Positions 46,710 through 53,688 of a stretch of 64,000 nt of DNA are shown piece by piece. Location: contig NZ_LLWP01000011.1 of assembly GCF_001412215.1 (NCBI RefSeq), positions 62,001 through 126,000 of the forward strand. The letters are read 5' to 3'. The notes under the pieces are model-generated. The model was not told the origin of the DNA, did no database searches, and worked only from the letters and a program-made list of their open reading frames with translations. The position numbers and the translations under genes were made by a program. Position 1 is the stretch's first letter. Each line of letters begins with the position of its first letter. This DNA comes from Pedobacter sp. Hv1. Lineage in GTDB: Bacteria; Bacteroidota; Bacteroidia; Sphingobacteriales; Sphingobacteriaceae.

Positions 46710-46742
46710 TTTAGATTTGTCTAAATTTATAGTTAGACTAAC
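46710..46742 (+). promoter_or_regulatory. mntR promoter with overlapping palindromic operators
   Basis: TTTAGATTTGTCTAAA (46710-46725) is TTTAGA-N4-TCTAAA and includes the -7 box TAGATTTG (46712-46719). A second short palindrome GTTAGACTAAC (46732-46742) follows before the ATG. Occupation of the first would cover the promoter, so autorepression by the encoded regulator is likely. The same 16-bp form is found before the TonB receptor (52089-52104). Confidence 0.65.
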
Positions 46743-46746
46743 AAAA

Positions 46747-47397
46747 ATGCAATCTTACACCGAAGAGAATTATCTTAAAATAATTTACCACTTATCAGTA
46801 ATCAGTAATCCTGTTCAAACCAATGCCATTGCCGAGCGCATCCAAACTAAGGCCGCATCGGTAACGGATATGTTGAAGAAACTTTCTGAGAAAGAACTGG
46901 TTGATTATGTAAAGTATCAAGGTGTTACTTTAACTGAAAAAGGAAAACTAACTGCGATTAGCATTGTAAGAAAACATCGCCTTTGGGAAGTTTTTTTAGT
47001 AGAGAAGCTCAACTTTAAATGGGATGAAGTTCATGAAGTTGCAGAAGAACTAGAACATATCAAATCTACTTTATTGGTAGAACGTTTAGATGAATTTTTA
47101 GAGTTTCCAAAAGTAGATCCTCATGGTGATCCCATTCCGGATCAATATGGAAATTTTGCAGATTTATCTTTTGTAAAATTGAGCAAACTCAAAGTAGGCG
47201 AAAGAGGGACAATTACAGGGGTAAGTGAACACTCCTCTCCTTTTTTAAGGCACTTAGAAAAATTAGGATTAACCTTAGGCAAAAAGATAGAAGTATCTGA
47301 AATTATCGATTTTGATGGCTCTGTAGAACTCTTAATCGATCAGCAAAAATTAAACATCAGTAGAGAAGTAGCTAAACATATCCTAATTAACAAGTAA
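46747..47397 (+). CDS. mntR: Metal-dependent regulator of the DtxR/MntR family
   Basis: 216 residues from the ATG at 46747 (MQSYTEENYLKIIYHLS, the family's usual beginning); an in-frame TTG upstream lies in the operator. Winged-helix domain (about 1-65), metal-binding/dimerisation domain (about 65-140, HRLWEVFLVEKLNFKWDEVHEVAEELEHI) and a C-terminal SH3-like FeoA domain (about 145-216). Binds Mn2+ or Fe2+ and represses transport genes. Followed after 2 bp by the Nramp transporter, so it controls at least its own operon. Mn rather than Fe is inferred from the Nramp partner. Confidence 0.92.
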   Translation: MQSYTEENYLKIIYHLSVISNPVQTNAIAERIQTKAASVTDMLKKLSEKELVDYVKYQGVTLTEKGKLTAISIVRKHRLWEVFLVEKLNFKWDEVHEVAEELEHIKSTLLVERLDEFLEFPKVDPHGDPIPDQYGNFADLSFVKLSKLKVGERGTITGVSEHSSPFLRHLEKLGLTLGKKIEVSEIIDFDGSVELLIDQQKLNISREVAKHILINK

Positions 47398-47399
47398 AT

Positions 47400-49259
47400 A
47401 TGAGCCAGAAGCAATCTTTAAGCGAAGTACACGAAAGTGTAGCCACAGATAAACGTAAAGGTTGGAGAAGGTTAATGGCCTTTATAGGCCCTGCCTACTT
47501 GGTTAGTGTAGGTTACATGGATCCTGGAAACTGGGCCACAGATATAGCTGGAGGTAGTAAATTTGGCTACCAACTGATCTGGGTATTGTTAATGTCTAAT
47601 TTGATTGCCCTCTTATTGCAATCGTTAAGTGCCAGACTAGGTATTGTTCGCGGATTGGATCTGGCCCAAGCTTCTCGAAATGCCTATCCAAAATGGGTTA
47701 ATTTTCCGCTCTTTATTTTGGCACAGACTGCAATTATTGCCTGCGACTTGGCCGAAATTATTGGAATGGCGATAGGTTTAAATCTCTTATTTGGTTTGCC
47801 CTTAATCTGGGGAATTTCCATTACCATTTTTGACACCGTATTGTTATTGTTCCTGCTCAACAAAGGAATGAGAAAAATGGAAGCATTTATAGTTTCTATG
47901 GTGTTTATTGTAGGTATTTCATTTTTGATAGAAATGTTTATTGTAGAGCCTTCTTTAAAAGAAATTGCAAAAGGATTTGAACCCTCTATGTTATCTGGCG
48001 AAGCTTTATACATTGCCATTGGTATTATTGGCGCTACCGTAATGCCACATAACTTATACCTACATTCTTCTTTGGTACAAACCAGAAAGTTCGAAAGAGA
48101 CAACAAAGGCATTAAAGAAGCTATTAAATTTAATTTTATTGATACTGCGGTTGCCTTAAACCTTGCTTTTTTTGTGAATGCGGCAATTTTAATCTTAGCT
48201 GCTGCTGCCTTTTTTAAAAATGGTTTTCACGAAGTTGCAGAGATCCAAGATGCACACCGATTATTGAGTAATATCTTCGGTAATGTAGCTCCTGCCCTTT
48301 TTGCCATTGCTTTAATTGCAGCCGGACAAAGCTCTACTGTTACTGGTACCTTAGCCGGACAAATTATTATGGAAGGGCACTTGAACCTAAGGATACAACC
48401 TTGGCTACGTAGGTTAATTACACGTTTATTAGCTATTGTTCCTGCATTTTGTACCATTTTATTTTTTGGCGACGATGCACTGGGAGGCTTGTTGATCTTA
48501 AGTCAGGTTGTTTTGAGCTTACAGCTAGGCTTTGCCATTATTCCATTGATCCATTTGACCTCTGATAAAAAGGAAATGAAAGACTTTACCATTAAAACAT
48601 GGGTAAAAGTATTGGCCTGGATGAGTGCCGTAGTTATTATCAGTTTAAACATCAAATTGGTGATAGAAGAGATCAATACTTGGATAGCAGCGGCAGATGG
48701 TTGGTACATCTACGTAATTGTAATTCCAATGGCCATTTTAATTGGTTTATTACTCCTCTATATTTTTGTTTATCCGCTAATCAGTAAAAAGCAAAGAGTG
48801 GGCAATATCCCACATGGCAATGCTTTAGAAATAGCACATATTGAGAAAATCAATTACAAAAAAATTGGCATTACGGTAGATTTCTCTGCGAATGACCGAA
48901 ACACCATTCGACATGCCTTAATCCAAGGTGGAAAAGATGCACATTACCATTTGATCCATGTTGTAGAAACAGCAGCAGCACGCTACCACGGAAAAACAGT
49001 AATGGATCACGAAACACAATCTGATACTGAAAATCTTGAAAAATATCAGCTGAATTTAGCTGAGCTAGGTTACAAGGCTACACCACATATTGGTTTCGGT
49101 GGTACAGCAAAAGCCATTGCCGAAATCAGCAACCAAAACCATATTGAATTATTGGTAATGGGGGCGCATGGGCACAAAGGTTTAAAAGATTTGATTTTCG
49201 GAACTACTGTAGATTCGGTCCGTCATAAAGTAACGATACCTGTATTAATTGTCCGTTAG
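47400..49259 (+). CDS. mntH: Nramp-family divalent metal transporter fused to a UspA domain
   Basis: 619 residues. About 11 transmembrane helices (about 25-460) of the Nramp family with the metal-site motifs DPGN (41-44) and MPHN (215-218). Proton-coupled import of Mn2+ or Fe2+ through the inner membrane. The last 140 residues (about 485-619) are a universal stress protein domain with the nucleotide-binding motif GAHGHKGLKDLIFGTTVDSV. The fusion suggests regulation by ATP or another nucleotide. Coupled with mntR upstream. Its stop codon overlaps that of the convergent thioredoxin gene. Confidence 0.92.
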   Translation: MSQKQSLSEVHESVATDKRKGWRRLMAFIGPAYLVSVGYMDPGNWATDIAGGSKFGYQLIWVLLMSNLIALLLQSLSARLGIVRGLDLAQASRNAYPKWVNFPLFILAQTAIIACDLAEIIGMAIGLNLLFGLPLIWGISITIFDTVLLLFLLNKGMRKMEAFIVSMVFIVGISFLIEMFIVEPSLKEIAKGFEPSMLSGEALYIAIGIIGATVMPHNLYLHSSLVQTRKFERDNKGIKEAIKFNFIDTAVALNLAFFVNAAILILAAAAFFKNGFHEVAEIQDAHRLLSNIFGNVAPALFAIALIAAGQSSTVTGTLAGQIIMEGHLNLRIQPWLRRLITRLLAIVPAFCTILFFGDDALGGLLILSQVVLSLQLGFAIIPLIHLTSDKKEMKDFTIKTWVKVLAWMSAVVIISLNIKLVIEEINTWIAAADGWYIYVIVIPMAILIGLLLLYIFVYPLISKKQRVGNIPHGNALEIAHIEKINYKKIGITVDFSANDRNTIRHALIQGGKDAHYHLIHVVETAAARYHGKTVMDHETQSDTENLEKYQLNLAELGYKATPHIGFGGTAKAIAEISNQNHIELLVMGAHGHKGLKDLIFGTTVDSVRHKVTIPVLIVR

Positions 49260-49714
49260 TTTTTATTGGTAAAATGTTTCAATACCTCAATCAATTCATT
49301 TGCTTTCACAAATTCATGTTGTTGATATAAAATTCTGTTTTGACCATCTAAGATACAACTGGTTGGAAAAGCTAGTTTTCCATTTTGGTTGCCAAGTGCA
49401 AAAGCCAAATCATGCACCCCCTTATTGGCCTTGAACTCAAATTTTTGATTGGCATAGGTAATTGTCGATTTTTCTTCTGCATCCAATCGTACAAAATAAT
49501 ACTCATCCCTCAATAGCTTAGCAACAGTTTTATCTTTAAATACCACCTCATCCATCGCTTTGCAATAACTGCACCAATTGGTATGTATAAACACAAAAAC
49601 CGGTTTAGGTTTAAGCTTTTGCAAACTATCTAATTGATTAAAATGAATAGCTGTCTGTTGTGCTTTTACAATTGATGCACAACAAAGCAATACCATGGTG
49701 ATTATTATTTTCAT
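49256..49714 (-). CDS. Exported thioredoxin-family protein with CxxC
   Basis: 152 residues from the ATG at 49714, which begins a signal peptide (MKIIITMVLLCCASIVKAQQ); the longer frame would precede it with about 21 non-signal residues. Redox motif W47-C48-S-Y-C51 in the DUF255/thioredoxin_7-like pattern, then FPTSCILD with the cis-proline. Likely a periplasmic thiol reductase or oxidase. Encoded just after the TonB receptor on the same strand (gap about 69 bp from its own start), so it may be part of the same unit. Confidence 0.85.
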   Translation of the reverse strand: MKIIITMVLLCCASIVKAQQTAIHFNQLDSLQKLKPKPVFVFIHTNWCSYCKAMDEVVFKDKTVAKLLRDEYYFVRLDAEEKSTITYANQKFEFKANKGVHDLAFALGNQNGKLAFPTSCILDGQNRILYQQHEFVKANELIEVLKHFTNKN

Positions 49715-49783
49715 TTGTTCTTTTTTTATTTCAACCATAAGCCCCCTAACTTTATTGGTTAGAGGGCCATTGCTCATTAAAAA

Positions 49784-52057
49784 TTATTTTATCGTTAACC
49801 GTACACCTAAAAAACCTCTAATACCTTGATTTGGTGCATAAACATAACTTGGATCAAAGGTTAAACCATAAGGATTATCTGCCGTTGGAATAACTTGGCC
49901 ACCTGCATTGAACTTAACATTTTTATCGAAGGGATCGTTTGCTCTGGCAATGATAAATGGGGTGCCTTTATTTGGTGTAAAATTGAGTAAGTTTTTTACC
50001 CCACCATAAATTTCAATATTTTTAAATCCATCATAAACCAATTGAATGTTCTGGATACTCCAGGTTGGCGAATAAGGCCTACGTGGATCCAAATCGCCTA
50101 ACAATGGCAAACGCATCGGACTATAGACATTGCCTGTATAATCAATACCTAAGTTCAATTGATTAATTTTGTAAGATATAGCCCAAGTACCAGAAAATTT
50201 CTCAGTCAATATTTGCTGCTGTTTGATGCCTTTCTCTACAAAACCGACATCTTGATAGGTTAAACCCGCGGTAATCTTTAGCCCAGAACTGAAAGCTACG
50301 TCAACATTGGCCGTTAAACCTTTACTTACCGCATGCCCATCCAAATTATCGTATCTGATTTCATTAGGATTGGTATCAAAATCGCCTATAATCCGATTGT
50401 TGAAATAGGTATAAAAGGCCGAAAGATCTAAACCTACAAACGATCCATTTTTTAGATAGATTTTTTTCAGGAAGTTTAAATTTACATTATAGGTACGTTC
50501 TGGTTTTAATTCATTACTAATTACCACTTCTCGAGCACCGGTTAATGCTGCATGGTCTTCCGTAAAAATATTCACTACCCTAAAACCTGTACCTGCATTT
50601 AATCTGATAATATTTTTTTCATTGACACTCCATTTATAGGCCAATCGAGGTGTAAATATATTTCCATGAACGGAGTTGTAATCGTACCTCAAGCCCGCCA
50701 AAATAGAATGGGTTTTGGCTACCTTAATCTCATCTTGAATAAAAATACCGGGTAAAAATATTTTTTCAGGACTATTCACCAAATCTTTTGAAGCAGTTGC
50801 CGGAGTATTGTCGTCGTAATAAGTATAACGCAAAGCTGTACCGATCAACAAGTCATTGATTCCAATCTTTTTATCCCAGGTTAGCTGACCAAATGCAATT
50901 TTCTGTTGTGCAATATATGATGTAGTTCCATATCTACTGTCTTGGTCATGGTCGGTAAGTGAAAAAGCCAAAAATATCTTTTCTTCAATAGGAAGTTGGT
51001 AGTTACCAATCAGTTCAAATCTTCTGGTATAAATGCTTTCACCATAACGTTGATCGCCACCCCTAAATGATTTGTTCCAATTCATTTCGCCTCCCCAGCG
51101 GTCTTCATATAAATATCGCCCTGCTAAAGAAAACAACCTGTTCTTTTTACAGTCGATGTTCCATTTCTGGAATATTGAAATTCGGTCTTGAAGTGTCACA
51201 TCCGTAAATCCATCGTGGTTATGGTCTACCCTGTTTCCAAATTTAAAATAATTGAGGCCTGTTAAAAAGGATACTTTTTTATTCAAATTGAGCTTAAATC
51301 CCAAATCGGCATTGTACTCTCCATAACCTGTTGCCATGGCATCTGCAGAAAATAAGGCTGCATTTTGCACCTTTTTGGTAATGATATTGATCAACCCACC
51401 AACGGCCTCACTTCCATAAAGCGAGGAAGCGGGGCCTTTCACCACCTCAATCCGTTCAACCAAAGCATTCGGAATGCCTGATAAGCCATAAACTGTAGAT
51501 AAGCTACTCACAATTGGCATTCCATCTATCAATACCATGGTGTATGGACCCTCTAGCCCGTTGATATGGATATCACCCGTATTGCAGATATTGCAATTGA
51601 GCTGAGGCCTTACGCCATTTACATTTTGCAAAGCGTCGAATATGCTGGGTGTAGGGTTCTTTTTAAAGAATTTTGCTGTATAGATTTCAACCGGAACTGG
51701 ACTTTCGAGTCTATTCACCTCTTTTTGTGTTCCGGTTACGACCACTTCATTTAAGTTTTCATCTAAAGACTCCAACTTTAGCTGGGCCAGAGTAGTATCT
51801 TTTTTCAAGTCGAGTTTGACAGTCAAACTTCGATAACCAAGCATACTTACTTTTAAATAATAGATGCCAGCTTTTACTTTATCTAGGGTAAATTTTCCAG
51901 CACTATCTGTAATTGTGGTGCGTTTAAGCTCCAACAAAGAAACTGTTGCTTTTTGAGCAGGCTCATTGGTGGTTACCAAACCCTGTACTTTAAACTGCTG
52001 GGCTTGAGCTTGATGAAATATAAAAATGAAAAGAAATAAGAGTATGATTTTTTGCAT
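49784..52057 (-). CDS. TonB-dependent receptor with CxxC in the plug, probable metal-regulated
   Basis: 757 residues. Signal peptide (1-20), carboxypeptidase-regulatory-like domain (about 22-98), TonB-box-like NEVVVTGTQ (103-111), plug (about 112-230) and barrel. The plug contains C155 and C158 in NCNICNTGDIHINGLEG, then YTMVLIDGMPIVSSL and IEVVKGPASSLYGSEAVGG. Import of a metal or metal complex through the outer membrane is inferred from its promoter, which carries the same 16-bp palindrome as mntR-mntH. Substrate (Mn, Fe, Cu or a complex) unproved. No SusD. Confidence 0.9.
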   Translation of the reverse strand: MQKIILLFLFIFIFHQAQAQQFKVQGLVTTNEPAQKATVSLLELKRTTITDSAGKFTLDKVKAGIYYLKVSMLGYRSLTVKLDLKKDTTLAQLKLESLDENLNEVVVTGTQKEVNRLESPVPVEIYTAKFFKKNPTPSIFDALQNVNGVRPQLNCNICNTGDIHINGLEGPYTMVLIDGMPIVSSLSTVYGLSGIPNALVERIEVVKGPASSLYGSEAVGGLINIITKKVQNAALFSADAMATGYGEYNADLGFKLNLNKKVSFLTGLNYFKFGNRVDHNHDGFTDVTLQDRISIFQKWNIDCKKNRLFSLAGRYLYEDRWGGEMNWNKSFRGGDQRYGESIYTRRFELIGNYQLPIEEKIFLAFSLTDHDQDSRYGTTSYIAQQKIAFGQLTWDKKIGINDLLIGTALRYTYYDDNTPATASKDLVNSPEKIFLPGIFIQDEIKVAKTHSILAGLRYDYNSVHGNIFTPRLAYKWSVNEKNIIRLNAGTGFRVVNIFTEDHAALTGAREVVISNELKPERTYNVNLNFLKKIYLKNGSFVGLDLSAFYTYFNNRIIGDFDTNPNEIRYDNLDGHAVSKGLTANVDVAFSSGLKITAGLTYQDVGFVEKGIKQQQILTEKFSGTWAISYKINQLNLGIDYTGNVYSPMRLPLLGDLDPRRPYSPTWSIQNIQLVYDGFKNIEIYGGVKNLLNFTPNKGTPFIIARANDPFDKNVKFNAGGQVIPTADNPYGLTFDPSYVYAPNQGIRGFLGVRLTIK

Positions 52058-52076
52058 GATGCGTGTATTAGTTTAG

Positions 52077-52104
52077 CAAAAATATAAATTTAGACTGATC
52101 TAAA
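52077..52104 (-). promoter_or_regulatory. TonB receptor promoter with MntR-like operator
   Basis: On the minus strand TATTTTTG (52077-52084) fits the -7 box, and TTTAGACTGATCTAAA (52089-52104), the form TTTAGA-N4-TCTAAA, sits just upstream within the promoter spacer. A half-site-like TTTAGATTAATTTA follows at 52110-52123. The -33 element is weak. Confidence 0.6.
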
Positions 52105-52205
52105 AAATAATTTAGATTAATTTATTTCAAAATAATAGACAACACTAAATATTATAGCCTTGAGCTGATTGAAATAGGCCATTATTTTTTGCTAAAAGTA
52201 GGATA

Positions 52206-52244
52206 TTATTTTTTAAATGCAACAATATTGCATTTAAAAAATAA
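52206..52244. repeat. Perfect 17-bp inverted repeat between the TonB receptor and smpB
   Basis: TTATTTTTTAAATGCAA, loop CAATA, TTGCATTTAAAAAATAA, with no mismatch. It lies 62 bp before the smpB start and about 150 bp before the receptor start. It may be an operator or an RNA hairpin; a terminator role is unlikely because the genes diverge. Confidence 0.85.
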
Positions 52245-52306
52245 ACAATATATTCTTCTACCAGAAGGGCTAGAGAAATAACCAAGAAATAACGATATTT
52301 GTAATT

Positions 52307-52756
52307 ATGTCAAAAGATATCCAAATCAAGAACAAAAGAGCTTATTTCGACTACCATATATTAGACAGTTATGTTGCTGGAATTGCGCTACTTGGCACTG
52401 AGATTAAAGCCGTTAGACAAGGAAAAGCCAATATGACCGATGCTTTTTGCATGTTTATTGACGATATATTGTATGTAAGAAATCTACATATTTCTGAATA
52501 TAGCCACAGTTCTTTTCATCATCATGACATTAAAAGAGATCGGGTTTTGCTTTTACACAAGAAAGAACTGAAGAAATTAAAGATCAAAGGCGAAGAAAAA
52601 GGCTTCACCATTGTGCCTTTAAGAATTTTTACCAATGAGCGAGGTTTCGCCAAAATGGAAATTGCGATTGCACAGGGTAAAAAGGAATTCGACAAACGTG
52701 ACAGCATCAAAGACCGCGAAAGCAAACGCGAAATGGATAGAGCGATGAAGGTTTAG
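52307..52756 (+). CDS. smpB: SsrA-binding protein
   Basis: 149 residues. Binds tmRNA and is needed for trans-translation and release of stalled ribosomes. The start IQIKNKRAYFDYHILDSY, the VAGIALLGTEIKAVRQGKANMTD motif and the C-terminal basic tail (KKEFDKRDSIKDRESKREMDRAM) are all present. Single gene. The tmRNA gene itself was not seen in the window. Confidence 0.97.
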   Translation: MSKDIQIKNKRAYFDYHILDSYVAGIALLGTEIKAVRQGKANMTDAFCMFIDDILYVRNLHISEYSHSSFHHHDIKRDRVLLLHKKELKKLKIKGEEKGFTIVPLRIFTNERGFAKMEIAIAQGKKEFDKRDSIKDRESKREMDRAMKV

Positions 52757-52844
52757 TTCATTGGTATTATGAGTTCATTGGTATCATTGGTTTATTTCAG
52801 AATTCCAATCTTGATACTTGATACTTACTACTTGATACTCTACA
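52757..52844. repeat. Short-word intergenic repeat between smpB and pcm
   Basis: TTCATTGGTAT-type words at the left (like the block at 5.6 kb), then repeated CTTGATACTTGATACTTACT-type words. Noncoding, between two convergent genes. Confidence 0.5.
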
Positions 52845-53501
52845 TTACCAAGCCTGATCACCTACCAATGGTACAAATCTGAAGGTATCTAGTTCAATTT
52901 TATCGTAATCGTTTTCGTTGACACGGATGACTGTAATCATTTTTTGAGATTTCTCGTCCCCTACCGGAATTACTAAAATCCCTCCAATTTTAAGTTGCTT
53001 CAATAAAATCTCTGGAACAAATGGTGCACCTGCTGTTACAATAATTTTTGCATAAGGTGCGTGTTCTTCAATCCCCTTAGAACCATCACCCAAGAAGAAA
53101 TTAGCCTTATAACCCATCCCTGGCAGTACTTTTAGGGTATGGTTGTAGATATTTGGCTGACGTTCTATGGTGTAAACTTTAGCCCCCAACTCCATTAAAA
53201 TACAAGTCTGGTAACCTGAGCCCGTTCCAATTTCTAGCACTTTATCTCCTTTTTGAATATGTAAGAGTTCGGTTTGATAAGCTACAGTGTAAGGTTGAGA
53301 AATGGTTTGGCCATCGCCTATCGGGAAAGCAATATCTTTATAGGCCTGGTTCCAAAAAGTTTCATCGAAAAAGAAATGACGGGGCACTTTGCCGATTGCT
53401 TTTAAAACTCCCTCGTCTGCAATTCCTCTTTCTCTAAGCAATTCAACCAACTTTTTTCTCGCACCCTTTTCTCTGTAATTATCTATAAACTTATATGCCA
53501 T
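52845..53501 (-). CDS. pcm: Protein-L-isoaspartate O-methyltransferase
   Basis: 218 residues from the ATG at 53501 (an in-frame TTG three codons earlier is possible). Repairs isoaspartyl residues in aged proteins using SAM. The characteristic GDGQTISQPYTVAYQTELL motif is followed by the SAM-binding VLEIGTGSGYQTCILMEL. Length is typical. Single gene convergent with smpB. Confidence 0.95.
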   Translation of the reverse strand: MAYKFIDNYREKGARKKLVELLRERGIADEGVLKAIGKVPRHFFFDETFWNQAYKDIAFPIGDGQTISQPYTVAYQTELLHIQKGDKVLEIGTGSGYQTCILMELGAKVYTIERQPNIYNHTLKVLPGMGYKANFFLGDGSKGIEEHAPYAKIIVTAGAPFVPEILLKQLKIGGILVIPVGDEKSQKMITVIRVNENDYDKIELDTFRFVPLVGDQAW

Positions 53502-53579
53502 TCTAGTCAAAAATAGCGTTTTAAACGCTTATTTTAGCAAATAATTATGAGTTTATATTGGGGTTAACGATAACCTCCA

Positions 53580-53688
53580 CGAAATCAATCTAAAAAGTTA
53601 AAGACAAAAGATCAAGTGTAAAGGAGCATTGATTGTGACTAAGCACTCAGTCTTGATACGTGATACTTTGTACTTTATACTTCATACC
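53580..53688. repeat. Short-word spacer between priA and pcm
   Basis: The right part has TCTTGATACGTGATACTTTG and TACTTTATACTTCATAC words. Noncoding, after the priA stop; resembles the 38.8 and 52.8 kb spacers. Confidence 0.4.

Noticed and set aside
47684-48112. 142-codon open frame antisense to the Nramp gene
   Set aside because: Shadow of a membrane-protein gene; hydrophobic composition is the complement of the real helices.
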